DNA from: Brachybacterium sillae
Lineage (GTDB): Bacteria; Actinomycetota; Actinomycetes; Actinomycetales; Dermabacteraceae
Direction of reading: 5' to 3'
Length of the DNA stretch: 64,000 nt
Assembly (NCBI RefSeq): GCF_025028335.1
Contig: NZ_JAFEUW010000001.1
Location: 2,046,001-2,110,000, forward strand
In this document: piece after piece, positions 18,591 through 26,559 of the stretch
How positions within the stretch are numbered: position 1 is the first letter of the stretch
Layout of the letters: every line of letters starts with the position of its first letter
Notes under the pieces: model-generated
What the model was told of the DNA's origin: nothing
Databases searched by the model: none
What the model saw: only the letters and a program-made list of their open reading frames with translations
Translations under genes and position numbers: made by a program

Positions 18591-19753
18591 GCGAGCTCCT
18601 GGGGGAGGGGGAGGGGGATGGACAGGCGGGTGACGAAGGTGGTGCCCTCGGCGTGGGCCTCGAGCGTGCCGCGCAAGGGTTCCAGACGCTCCCGGATCCC
18701 CCGCAGCCCGTCGCCACCACGGGGCACCGGCGCGTCCTCGGGGTCGATGCCGTTCATGACGGCGACCTCGACGGCGGAGGCCGTGGCCTGGGCGAAGACG
18801 CTCACACTCCGGGAGGGGTCACCGTGCCGGTGCACGTTCGCGACCACCTCGTCGAGGCAGCGGGCGAGGGTGCCCAGCGCCTCCCGCGGCACCGGGCTGT
18901 CGGACTCGGAGTGGGTGCGCACGTCGAAACCGAGCAGGCTCAGCCGATCGATGCGGGCGGCCAGGACGTCCTCCCAGGTGGAGGCGCGCACGGCCGCCGG
19001 AGCGATCGACCCGGGCGGTCCCTCTGCCTGCCGCAGCTGCTCCATCATGGTCCGCAGCTCGTCGGTGGCCAGGCGGGCCGTGCGGGAGATGCGCGCGAAG
19101 TCCCGGGCGGCCTCCGGGTCCAGGCCCGCCCGCGACTGGGCGGTCTCCGCCAGCAGCACCACCTCGGTGGTGGCGCGCACCGCGGTGTCGTGCAGCTCGC
19201 GCGCGATGAGTCGACGCTGTTCCTCGAGATCCGCCAGACGCTGTCGCTCGGCGCGGGAGAGGTCGCGCACCGCACGACCCATCCAGTGCCCCACCAGCAG
19301 GGCGAGGGCGATGAAGAACACCCACACCGCTGCACCCGCGAGGAACTCCTCGGAGGTGTTCGTGGTGCGCAGTGTCGCCAGGACCAGCACCGCGGTGTGC
19401 CACACGGCCAGCGGCAGACCCAGACGCCACGACCCGCGGGCCATGCAGATCGCCAGCGAGACGGGGGAGACCAGCACGCCCAGACCCGTCGCGAGTGCCG
19501 GAACAGCGTACATCAGGGTGAGCATCACCCCGACCAGGGCCGCAGCGGGCACCGGCCACACCAGGCTGAGGCCGCCGAGAGTGGCGAGGATCGCCCAGCT
19601 CAGGACACTCCACAGGCCGTTGACGTTCGCCCACGGGCTGGTGGCGATCAGCAGCAGCGTGCCGGTCAGCAGCGGGGCCACGGAGAAACTGCGCCCCGGC
19701 CCGCGTGCGGCGAGCGGAGCGGCCGCAGCGGAGGTGGGGTGCGGCGTCGTCAC
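18587..19753 (-). CDS. Sensor histidine kinase of the DesK/NarL type
   Basis: 388-residue kinase with about five membrane helices in residues 24-160, a phosphotransfer helix with H188 (RLIARELHDTAVRATTEVVLLAETA) and a C-terminal ATPase-like domain. This has the N-box LDEVVANVHRHG, where Asn is present, and the G-box PRGGDGLRGIRERL. The GTG at 19753 is chosen because homology and charge pattern begin there and TACGAT lies six bases upstream (leaderless); the open frame extends to 19960 without support. It forms a coupled pair with 17883-18590. Signal unknown; the secreted peptide gene at 19955 starts divergently 201 bp away. Confidence 0.88.
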   Translation of the reverse strand: MTTPHPTSAAAAPLAARGPGRSFSVAPLLTGTLLLIATSPWANVNGLWSVLSWAILATLGGLSLVWPVPAAALVGVMLTLMYAVPALATGLGVLVSPVSLAICMARGSWRLGLPLAVWHTAVLVLATLRTTNTSEEFLAGAAVWVFFIALALLVGHWMGRAVRDLSRAERQRLADLEEQRRLIARELHDTAVRATTEVVLLAETAQSRAGLDPEAARDFARISRTARLATDELRTMMEQLRQAEGPPGSIAPAAVRASTWEDVLAARIDRLSLLGFDVRTHSESDSPVPREALGTLARCLDEVVANVHRHGDPSRSVSVFAQATASAVEVAVMNGIDPEDAPVPRGGDGLRGIRERLEPLRGTLEAHAEGTTFVTRLSIPLPLPQELA

Positions 19754-19759
19754 ACCCGT

Positions 19760-19765
19760 ATCGTA
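19760..19765 (-). promoter_or_regulatory. -10 box (TACGAT), leaderless start of kinase
   Basis: TACGAT, six bases, then GTG at 19753. An imperfect direct repeat, GCGGGACTCGTACGGC and GCGGGACCCGTACGGC, lies just upstream (about 19768-19809) and could bind a regulator. Confidence 0.5.
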
Positions 19766-19954
19766 GGCGGGACTCGTACGGCGCAGCCCCGCGGCGGGAC
19801 CCGTACGGCACCCGCCCCGCAGGCCGGTCACCGACCGGTCCGGTCGAGCGTGGTGGCCCGGTGGCGCCCCGCGGCCCGTACACTCCGGAGCGAGGCCTCT
19901 GGACCTCGTCGGCACGGCGGCCGCCGTCCGACACCGAACCCCCGAAGGGCTGTC

Positions 19955-20155
19955 ATGCATCGCCCCACCGCCCGAGTGCTCTCCACCGCCGCGGCCGCCC
20001 TCCTGGCCGTCACCGCCCTCAGCCCCGCCGCCATGGCGGGTGGCCGTCCCGAGGCCATCGCGACCTCGCAGCTGCAGACCGCGTCGGCCGCGCCGACGTT
20101 CCTCTGCCAGGCGTACCCCTACCTGCCGTTCATCTGCAAGCGCCCCACGCGCTGA
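19955..20155 (+). CDS. Small secreted two-cysteine peptide, unrecognised
   Basis: Predicted 66-residue protein with a classic Sec signal peptide: RPTAR, a hydrophobic core of about 17 residues (VLSTAAAALLAVTALSP) and a cleavage site near AAMA-GG. The mature part is about 38 residues. Its last 21 residues, from APTFL to KRPTR, contain the only two cysteines, separated by nine residues (C-QAYPYLPFI-C), followed by a basic end, which suggests a disulphide-closed loop. GAAGGG lies before the ATG. It sits between a sensor kinase and fur-katA and has its own terminator. I recognise no family. A signal, adhesin or antimicrobial role is possible but not shown. Confidence 0.7.
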   Translation: MHRPTARVLSTAAAALLAVTALSPAAMAGGRPEAIATSQLQTASAAPTFLCQAYPYLPFICKRPTR

Positions 20156-20229
20156 TCCCGCCCTCGAGCGGCGGCTGCGACATCCTCGTCGTTCCCGCCG
20201 GCGATGCGGTGCGCCCTGGGGAACGAACG

Positions 20230-20260
20230 GGGTCGGCCCTGAGGGGCCGACCCAGTCGTT
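20230..20260 (+). terminator. Terminator between peptide gene and fur
   Basis: 10-bp stem GGGTCGGCCC/GGGCCGACCC with a TGAG loop, followed by AGTCGTT and then TTTC. Confidence 0.75.
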
Positions 20261-20286
20261 TTCTGGATACGTTCAAGATGTGTCGG

Positions 20287-20292
20287 TAGTGT
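20287..20292 (+). promoter_or_regulatory. -10 box (TAGTGT) of fur, leaderless
   Basis: TAGTGT, seven bases, then the ATG at 20300. The AT-richer stretch TGGATACGTTCAAGATGTGT just upstream (about 20263-20283) is the likely place for Fur autoregulation. Confidence 0.55.
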
Positions 20293-20299
20293 CGGCCGC

Positions 20300-20740
20300 A
20301 TGACGTCCACGCAGACCCCCGCCGACGCCCTGCGTCGGGTCGGACTGCGCGTCACCGCGCCCCGCGTAGCCGCCCTGCAGGCGGTGGCGGAGCAGCCCCA
20401 CGTCGATGCGGACTCCGTCACCGTCGCGGTGCGGGCCCGTCTCGGCGCCGTGTCCCGCCAGACCGTCTACGACGTGCTGGCGGCATTGGAGGAGGCGGGC
20501 CTCGTCCGCCGCGTGATCGACGGTGGTCGGCGCGCGTTGTACGAGGTCGATCACCACGACGACCACCACCACGTCCTGTGTCGCCGCTGCGGCCGCCTGG
20601 AGGACGTGCCGGCTCGCACCGCCCAGAGCGTGCCCCCGCCGGCGTCGGAGGCCCACGGCTTCACCGTCGACGAGGTGGACGTCCTCTACCGGGGGCTGTG
20701 TCCGCAGTGCGCGGCCCTCACCGACGTCGTCCCCGCCTGA
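20300..20740 (+). CDS. furA: Fur-family regulator (FurA/PerR-like)
   Basis: Metal-dependent repressor, 146 residues. The winged helix (about 10-85) includes [16 protein letters not shown] and [22 protein letters not shown]. The dimerisation/metal domain has the His-rich [19 protein letters not shown] and a second CPQC pair, giving the CxxC...CxxC structural zinc site. It lies 34 bases before katA and probably forms one operon with it, the furA-kat arrangement known from mycobacteria and streptomycetes, where the regulator is an oxidation-sensing repressor of its own operon. The symbol is by analogy; Zur or PerR specificity cannot be read from sequence alone. Confidence 0.85.
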   Translation: MTSTQTPADALRRVGLRVTAPRVAALQAVAEQPHVDADSVTVAVRARLGAVSRQTVYDVLAALEEAGLVRRVIDGGRRALYEVDHHDDHHHVLCRRCGRLEDVPARTAQSVPPPASEAHGFTVDEVDVLYRGLCPQCAALTDVVPA

Positions 20741-20774
20741 GAACCCCTGCAACAGCCACGAGGAGACCGATCCG

Positions 20775-22280
20775 ATGACGCAGTTCGATCCGACCCAGTC
20801 GCACGACTCGACCAAGCCGTCCACCCAGGAGTCCGGTGCGCCGCGCCCGAACGACGCCCATTCGCTGACCGTCGGCCCCGACGGCCCCCTGCTGCTGCAC
20901 GACGTCGCCCTCGTGGAGAAGCTCGCCCGCTTCGACCGCGAGCGCATCCCGGAGCGCAGCCCCCACGCGAAGGGCTCCGGCGCCTTCGGTGAGTTCGTCA
21001 CCACCGAGGACGTCTCGAAGTACACCAAGGCTGGCCTGTTCCAGCCCGGCGTGAAGACCCCGATGCTGGCCCGTTTCTCGACCGTGGCCGGTGAGCTCGG
21101 TTCGCCCGACACCTGGCGTGACGTGCGCGGTTTCGCGCTGAAGTTCTACACCCAGGAGGGCAACTACGACCTCGTGGGCAACAACACCCCGGTGTTCTTC
21201 GTCCGCGACCCCATGAAGTTCCCCGACTTCATCCACTCGCAGAAGCGTCTGCCCGATTCGGGCCTGCGCGACGGCACCATGCAGTGGGACTTCTGGACCC
21301 TCTCCCCCGAGTCGGCCCACCAGGTCACCTACCTCATGGGCCAGCGCGGTCTGCCGAAGACCTGGCGCCACATGAACGGCTACAGCTCCCACACGTACAT
21401 GTGGGTCAACGAGGCCGGCGAGAAGTTCTGGGTGAAGTACCACTTCAAGACCAACCAGGGCATGGAGTTCCTCAGCAACGAGGAGGCCGAGCGCCTGGCC
21501 GGTGTCGACGCCGAGTACCACCGCCGCGACCTGTTCGAGTCGATCAAGAAGGGCGAGTACCCCAGCTGGGACCTGCACGTGCAGGTGATGCCGTACGCCG
21601 AGGCGAAGACGTACCGCTTCAACCCGTTCGACCTCACCAAGGTGTGGTCGCATGAGGACTACCCGCTGATCAAGGTCGGCACCATGACCCTGAACCAGAA
21701 CCCGGTGAACCACTTCGCGCAGATCGAGCAGGCGGCGTTCTCGCCGTCGAACATCGTGCCGGGCATCGGGTTCTCGCCCGACAAGATGCTGCTGAGCCGT
21801 GTGTTCTCCTACCCGGATGCGCACCGCAACCGCATCGGCACCAACTTCCAGCAGCTGCCGGTGAACCGCCCCGTCGTGGAGACCAACTCCTACGACAAGG
21901 AGGGTGCGATGCAGTTCTTCCACAGCGGTGATGCCCCGGTGTACGCCCCGAACTCCTTCGGTCGGGCGTACACGGACACGCAGGGTCCGGTCGACAACGG
22001 CTGGGAGGCCGACGGCGAGATGGTCCGCGCCGCCTACACCCTCCACGCCGAGGACGACGACTTCGGTCAGGCCGGCACCCTGGTGCGGGAGGTCTTCGAC
22101 GACGCCCAGCGCGAGGAGTTCGTGGAGACCGTCGCCGGTGCCCTCGACGGGGTGCAGGAGCCCGTGCTCTCCCGCGCCTTCGAGTACTGGAAGAAGGTCG
22201 ACCAGCAGATCGGTGAGCGCATCGAGAAGGCCGCCAAGGCCAAGGCCGGGGACAACATCCCGGGTATGACCGCCAACTGA
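20775..22280 (+). CDS. katA: Monofunctional haem catalase
   Basis: Hydrogen peroxide dismutation in the cytosol. The 501-residue small-subunit catalase has catalytic His64 ([12 protein letters not shown]), the active-site Asn in [19 protein letters not shown] near 136, and the proximal haem ligand Tyr346 in [14 protein letters not shown]. The C-terminus lacks the flavodoxin-like domain of large-subunit catalases. The start has GAGGAGACC upstream. Expression is probably controlled by the preceding Fur-family protein. Confidence 0.95.
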   Translation: MTQFDPTQSHDSTKPSTQESGAPRPNDAHSLTVGPDGPLLLHDVALVEKLARFDRERIPERSPHAKGSGAFGEFVTTEDVSKYTKAGLFQPGVKTPMLARFSTVAGELGSPDTWRDVRGFALKFYTQEGNYDLVGNNTPVFFVRDPMKFPDFIHSQKRLPDSGLRDGTMQWDFWTLSPESAHQVTYLMGQRGLPKTWRHMNGYSSHTYMWVNEAGEKFWVKYHFKTNQGMEFLSNEEAERLAGVDAEYHRRDLFESIKKGEYPSWDLHVQVMPYAEAKTYRFNPFDLTKVWSHEDYPLIKVGTMTLNQNPVNHFAQIEQAAFSPSNIVPGIGFSPDKMLLSRVFSYPDAHRNRIGTNFQQLPVNRPVVETNSYDKEGAMQFFHSGDAPVYAPNSFGRAYTDTQGPVDNGWEADGEMVRAAYTLHAEDDDFGQAGTLVREVFDDAQREEFVETVAGALDGVQEPVLSRAFEYWKKVDQQIGERIEKAAKAKAGDNIPGMTAN

Positions 22281-22322
22281 CGCGGAGCCGCGGCCCCGAC
22301 GCGTTCAGGGGCCTGAGCACGC

Positions 22323-22369
22323 AGCCCGCCCTGTCACGGACCCCCACCGGGTCTGTGACAGGGCGGGCT
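22323..22369. terminator. Bidirectional terminator katA / usp
   Basis: 15-bp arms AGCCCGCCCTGTCAC and complement, extended by GGACCC/GGGTC with small bulges, between the convergent katA and usp genes. Confidence 0.7.
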
Positions 22370-22388
22370 GTTCGCGTGGTCGCCGGTC

Positions 22389-22772
22389 TCAGACGATGAG
22401 CACGTCGCAGGGGGCCGACAGCAGCAGCTTCTGAGCGGTCGTGCCCAGCAGATGCCGGGCGACCTCCTGATCGCGGCGGATCCCGAGCACCAGCAGTTCG
22501 GCGCGTTCCTCCTCGACGACGTCGAGCAGGGCGGAGCTGAGATCGGCATCGGTGCGGACCTGGCGCACATCCACCCGCACGCTCAACCGGTGGAGCCGTT
22601 CCATCGCCCGGTCGAGCTGCTCGGCGTGGGCGTGGCGTGGATCGTCCTCGTCGCCGTCACGGATCACGTTCACGAGCACCAGCGGACCCCCGCGCAGCTC
22701 GGCCTCCGCGGCGGCCGCGTCGAGCGCGGCGAAACCGACCGGGGTCGGGATGAATCCGAGGACGACGGCCAT
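22389..22772 (-). CDS. Universal stress protein (UspA family)
   Basis: Single-domain Usp of 127 residues, probably a cytosolic nucleotide-binding stress protein. The N-terminal strand MAVVLGFIPTPVG replaces the usual V-D-G-S motif, and the C-terminal part LLVLGIRRDQEVARHLLGTTAQKLLLSAPCDVLIV matches the family. The phosphate-binding GxxG pattern is poorly kept, so ATP binding is doubtful. The ATG at 22772 has GAGG seven bases before it. Confidence 0.8.
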   Translation of the reverse strand: MAVVLGFIPTPVGFAALDAAAAEAELRGGPLVLVNVIRDGDEDDPRHAHAEQLDRAMERLHRLSVRVDVRQVRTDADLSSALLDVVEEERAELLVLGIRRDQEVARHLLGTTAQKLLLSAPCDVLIV

Positions 22773-22868
22773 GGGCACCTCAGCGTCGGGCGGGTCGGGC
22801 GGCCTGCGGGCCGCGGCGGACGGATGGCCCGATCGTACGCGGACTGCCGCCGTCCCCGCGGTGCCCCG

Positions 22869-23513
22869 TCAGGCGCGCTCCTGGCCCGACAGGGCCGCGA
22901 TCTCATCCATGATCCGCTCGGTCATGCGGCGACGGCGCACCCCCTCGGGCAGGTCAGGCGCCAGATCGGTGAAGTCGATGGGGGCGCCGATGCGCACCCG
23001 CACCACCCCGCGGGACCGCCACCATCGACCCTTCGCGAACAGCTCCGGGGTGCCGGACAACCCCACCGGGATCACCGGGCACTGCGCCTGTTGGGCGAGC
23101 CAGGCAGCACCCGGCTTTCCGGCGTGCAGGCGGCCGTCCTTGGAGCGGGTGCCCTCCGGGTAGATCCCGAAACCGTCGCCCTGCCGCAGGATGCCCAGCG
23201 CGACGTCGAGGGCCCCCCGGCCCGAGGCGAGAGCGGCCCGGTCCACCGGCACGGTGCCGACGGCATCGAAGAACGCCCGCTGGATCAACCCGACGGGCCC
23301 ATTCTTGTGCCAGTACACGTCCTTGGCGATGAACCGCACCTGCCGCGGCATGACCACCGGCAGCAGGAACGAGTCGACGTTCGCCAGGTGGTTGGACACC
23401 AGCAGGAACGCCCCGTGCCGGGGGACGTGGTCGAGGCCCTCGATGCGCGGAGCCCACAGGGCGCGCATCACGGGGGCGACGATCGGGCGGGCGAGCGTGT
23501 AGAAGAGGGTCAC
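22869..23513 (-). CDS. 1-acyl-glycerol-3-phosphate acyltransferase (PlsC family)
   Basis: Membrane-associated acyltransferase of phospholipid synthesis, 214 residues. The catalytic NHxxxxD motif appears as NHLANVD near residues 46-52, and the substrate motif YPEGTRSKDG near 121-130, followed by VIPVGLSGT. Start: the GTG at 23513 with GGAG before it; the frame continues far upstream over the divergent gene but with no support. Transcribed divergently from the Gfo/Idh-like gene. Confidence 0.87.
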   Translation of the reverse strand: MTLFYTLARPIVAPVMRALWAPRIEGLDHVPRHGAFLLVSNHLANVDSFLLPVVMPRQVRFIAKDVYWHKNGPVGLIQRAFFDAVGTVPVDRAALASGRGALDVALGILRQGDGFGIYPEGTRSKDGRLHAGKPGAAWLAQQAQCPVIPVGLSGTPELFAKGRWWRSRGVVRVRIGAPIDFTDLAPDLPEGVRRRRMTERIMDEIAALSGQERA

Positions 23514-23642
23514 GGGGCGCTCCGGGGGAGGGGTGGTCCACGGGGGTGCCGGCGAGTGCACCGGCCCCCGATTATCCCGCGGAGAGGGCAGGGCCGTGTG
23601 GTAGAACAACCGGAGCCGCCGACCTCGATCCCAGGAGTGCCG

Positions 23643-25322
23643 ATGCCCAAGATCCTGTCCGTCGTCGTGGTGGGAGCCGGGACCGTCGCGCAGGCGGTGC
23701 ACCTGCCGCTGCTGCGCCGCCGCTGGGATCGCTTCACCCTCTCGGCCCTGGTGGACATCTCCCCGCGCCGCCGCCAGGAGGCCGCCGAGGTGTTCGGCGT
23801 GCCGGAGGACCGGCGCTTCGAGAACGTCACGGAGCTGGTGGCCGCGATCCGCGCCAAGCAGGTGGAGGTCGATGCCGCGCTGGTCGCCAGTGACGGGCTG
23901 CACGTCGAGGACGTGCTCGCGCTCGTGCGCCGCGGCATCCCGGTGCTGGTGGAGCCGCCGCTGGGGTTCTCCGAGGACGAGATCCGCCAGGTGGTGCAGT
24001 TCGAGCGCATGGCGGGGCGGCGCCTGGTGATGATCGCCCACCCGCAGGTGTTCGACGCAGCCGTCACCCGTCTGGCGGAGACGGTGAAGGCGCGGGATCT
24101 GCGGATGCTCGACTACGAGGTGCTGATGCCTGCCACGCAGCCGATGTACGGGCATGCGCATGTCACCGCCTCCGCCTACGACCTCGACACGGATCTGCGG
24201 ATGGCCCGCCGCGATGCCCTGCAGAAAGCGGTGGAGGCCGGGTCCGGTGACGCCGCCACGCAGCGCGACCGCGACCTGTATGTCAAAGGTCTGCTGACCG
24301 GTCTCGCCCACCAGGTGGCGGTGGTGCTGCACGCCTTCGGTCCGTTCGACCGGATCGAGGCGGTGCGGCATTGGCCCTCCGGGGTGGTCCCCGGCAGTGT
24401 CGAGGTGCTGGCCCGTCTCGAGGGTGATGCCCCGGTGCGTCTGGTCTGGCACTACCTGCCGTTCGCCCCGGAGTACGTGGAACGGATCGATGCGCTCACC
24501 GCACGCCGCCGGCTGCAGGTGCGTTTCGCCCTGCCGTCGCACCTGGAGGAGCGCGGCGAGTTCTCCCTGCGCGAGAAGGACGCCGGACTGGTCACGGAGA
24601 CCACCAGGGTCAGTCCGACCGGTCCTGCCGAGGCCATGTGGGAGGCGTTCCACGAAATGGTCGACCGCGGCACCGAGCCGCGGATCGGGGCGCAGGAGGC
24701 CCTCGAGGAGTCCGCGCTCATGCGCCAGCTGCTGGCACGGATCGTCGAGCTGGACGGGCGGAGCATCGACAGCCCCGCCGACGAAGGGGCCGACAGTGAC
24801 ACCCCCGCCGTGACCGGAGCCGGGAAGGACGTCACGGACGGGGACGAGTCCGCCCAGCAGGCTCCGCGGGATCCGGAGCCGGAGGCGGTGCAGGATCCGG
24901 CACCGGATGCGGAACAGGACGTGGAGCAGGATCAGGCGCAGGACGTGGAGCAGGGTTCGGCGCAGGACCCGCTGCGTGAGGTGGAGTCCGCCGACGCGGT
25001 TCTCCCGCCCGCGCCGGAGGCGACCTTTGTCAACCTCGACGCCGATCCGACGCCGGTCGAGCATGAACCCACCGAGCCCGACACGACCCGGCCGCAGACG
25101 ACCGCGCCGACCGTGCCGCAGCTCGAGACGCCCGAACCGCCAGCCCCGGTCCTCGCGACGGAGGACACCCCCACTGCCGTGCTGCCCGCCCTCGACACCC
25201 CGAAGAGCTCCGGTTCGGTGGCGGTGACGGAAGAGTCCGTTCCGGTCGTCGACGAGGTCGCCGCACGGGCGGTCGACGAGGACGACGCCTGGGGCCTGCC
25301 GGCCCGCGACCTCCGGGACTGA
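23643..25322 (+). CDS. Gfo/Idh/MocA-like oxidoreductase with long acidic tail
   Basis: 559 residues. Residues 1-125 form a Rossmann fold (SVVVVGAGTVAQAVHLPLLRR), and the middle to about 380 resembles the Gfo/Idh/MocA C-terminal domain, with EPPLGFSEDEI at the place of the usual EKP motif, so the catalytic Lys is absent (Pro instead). From about residue 385 to the end the chain is low-complexity, acidic and Gln/Pro/Thr-rich with quasi-repeats of D(V/A)EQ, for about 170 residues. Loss of the EKP lysine and the added tail suggest a non-catalytic or altered role. Start: ATG with AGGAG upstream. Confidence 0.75.
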   Translation: MPKILSVVVVGAGTVAQAVHLPLLRRRWDRFTLSALVDISPRRRQEAAEVFGVPEDRRFENVTELVAAIRAKQVEVDAALVASDGLHVEDVLALVRRGIPVLVEPPLGFSEDEIRQVVQFERMAGRRLVMIAHPQVFDAAVTRLAETVKARDLRMLDYEVLMPATQPMYGHAHVTASAYDLDTDLRMARRDALQKAVEAGSGDAATQRDRDLYVKGLLTGLAHQVAVVLHAFGPFDRIEAVRHWPSGVVPGSVEVLARLEGDAPVRLVWHYLPFAPEYVERIDALTARRRLQVRFALPSHLEERGEFSLREKDAGLVTETTRVSPTGPAEAMWEAFHEMVDRGTEPRIGAQEALEESALMRQLLARIVELDGRSIDSPADEGADSDTPAVTGAGKDVTDGDESAQQAPRDPEPEAVQDPAPDAEQDVEQDQAQDVEQGSAQDPLREVESADAVLPPAPEATFVNLDADPTPVEHEPTEPDTTRPQTTAPTVPQLETPEPPAPVLATEDTPTAVLPALDTPKSSGSVAVTEESVPVVDEVAARAVDEDDAWGLPARDLRD

Positions 25323-25345
25323 GCCGGCCGCGGGCGCTGTCCCCT

Positions 25346-25395
25346 CCGATCGGCCCGGCCCGGGCGCTGTGACGCGTCCCGGCCGGGCCGATCGG
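25346..25395 (+). terminator. Terminator after Gfo/Idh-like gene
   Basis: Perfect 15-bp stem CCGATCGGCCCGGCC / complement with a 20-base loop, 24 bases past the stop. Confidence 0.6.
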
Positions 25396-25573
25396 CGTCC
25401 CGGCGCGCCGGCGTGGTGCCCGGGTGCCATGCCCCTGCGACACGCCGAGCGACACGCCGGTCGGCACGCTGATTCGTGGACGTGGCGTACGCCTCCCCGC
25501 CGGGGACGGGGCGGTGGTCCGCGGGCTGTCGTCCCCACCGCCGAGGGGCGACACGCGCGGCCGTCCCCAGGGA

Positions 25574-25659
25574 TGTCCACGGTTGTCCTGCGGGTCCGTG
25601 CTGCTCGTCCCCAGAACGTCCACCGCCGTCCCCACGCCGTCCACAGCCGATGTGGATGA
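25574..25659 (+). promoter_or_regulatory. Cluster of DnaA-box-like GTCCAC motifs upstream of nrdHIE
   Basis: Four sites resemble the actinobacterial DnaA box TTGTCCACA: TGTCCACGG (25574), ACGTCCACC (25616), CCGTCCACA (25637, 7/9) and the reverse TGTGGATGA (25651, 7/9). DnaA control of RNR genes is known in E. coli; here it is only inferred. Confidence 0.3.
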
Positions 25660-25672
25660 CACGCGTGTAGTT

Positions 25673-25688
25673 CAGTACATCTTGTGGT
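25673..25688 (+). promoter_or_regulatory. NrdR-box-like sequence 1 (nrdHIE)
   Basis: CAGTACATCTTGTGGT resembles the NrdR consensus ACACTATATATAGTGT-type palindrome. Its partner starts 31 bp downstream, three helical turns, the spacing typical for NrdR box pairs. Confidence 0.6.
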
Positions 25689-25703
25689 GTCTTCGTCCGG
25701 GCA

Positions 25704-25719
25704 CCACTAGGTGTAGTGT
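25704..25719 (+). promoter_or_regulatory. NrdR-box-like sequence 2 (nrdHIE), overlapping -10
   Basis: CCACTAGGTGTAGTGT is a near palindrome (CACTA...TAGTG). It contains TAGTGT, a likely -10 hexamer, so NrdR binding here would block the nrdHIE promoter. Confidence 0.6.
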
Positions 25720-25883
25720 TGAGCAGGTCGGCGCGGATCTCGTCGGCCCCGGCCCCCGCGACCCCGAACGGACCCCGCGCGACCAGTGCGGACACCCCGG
25801 GACGAGGGCTGTGTCCCTTCCCCGATCAGACCTCTCCCGGTGCTCCGGCACCACCTCCGGCACGACCCGAAAGGCATCCCTTC

Positions 25884-26147
25884 ATGGACATCACCGTTTA
25901 CTCGAAGCCCCTGTGCGTGCAGTGCGACGCCACCAAGCGCGCGCTCACCAAGGCCGGTCTCGCGTTCGACGTCGTCGACATCACCGAGGACGCCGATGCC
26001 CTGGCACGGGTGAAGTCCCTGGGGTACGTGCAGGCGCCCGTCGTCATCACCGGTGACGACCACTGGTCGGGCTTCCGGCCGGACAAGATCAAGGCCCTCG
26101 CCGCCGCCGGCGCCACCTCCGCCGAGCGCCGCGTCTCCTCCCTCTGA
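25884..26147 (+). CDS. nrdH: NrdH-redoxin (glutaredoxin-like)
   Basis: Electron donor of class Ib ribonucleotide reductase, 87 residues, thioredoxin fold with the active-site CVQC at 11-14. The WSGFRPDKI segment at the C-terminal side is characteristic of NrdH. First gene of nrdH-nrdI-nrdE; 13 bp separate it from nrdI. The leader from the proposed promoter is about 160 bases. Confidence 0.94.
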   Translation: MDITVYSKPLCVQCDATKRALTKAGLAFDVVDITEDADALARVKSLGYVQAPVVITGDDHWSGFRPDKIKALAAAGATSAERRVSSL

Positions 26148-26160
26148 CGCCCGCCCGGCC

Positions 26161-26559
26161 ATGGGCACACTCGTCTACTTCTCCTCAGTGTCCGGCAACA
26201 CCCAGCGCTTCATCGAGAAGCTGGGTCTGCCGGCGCACCGGATCCCGCTGCACGCGAGCGACGACCGCCTCGTGATGGACGAGGAGTACGTGCTCGTGGT
26301 CCCGACCTATGGAGGCGGCAACGGCAAGGGCGCCGTCCCCAAGCAGGTCATCCGCTTCCTCAACGACGAGCGCAACCGGAAGCTCATCCGGGGCGTCATC
26401 AGTGGGGGGAACACCAACTTCGGCGAGGCCTACGGCCTCGCCGGGGACGTGATCGCCGAGAAGTGCCACGTCCCGCACATGTACCGATTCGAGCTGCTCG
26501 GCACCACCCGTGACGTGCAGCAGGTGACGCAAGGATTGGAAGAGTTTTGGCGACGCTGA
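26161..26559 (+). CDS. nrdI: NrdI flavodoxin-like protein
   Basis: Flavoprotein that supplies the oxidant for assembling the manganese-tyrosyl radical cofactor of NrdF. 132 residues with the FMN phosphate loop [12 protein letters not shown] at 6-17, [16 protein letters not shown] and [11 protein letters not shown] around the isoalloxazine ring. The last 13 bases overlap nrdE. Confidence 0.94.
   Translation: MGTLVYFSSVSGNTQRFIEKLGLPAHRIPLHASDDRLVMDEEYVLVVPTYGGGNGKGAVPKQVIRFLNDERNRKLIRGVISGGNTNFGEAYGLAGDVIAEKCHVPHMYRFELLGTTRDVQQVTQGLEEFWRR

Noticed and set aside
18587-19960. Earlier start (19960) for the second kinase
   Set aside because: The added 69 residues are Arg/Pro-rich, and the stretch contains the promoter; a leaderless GTG at 19753 fits better.
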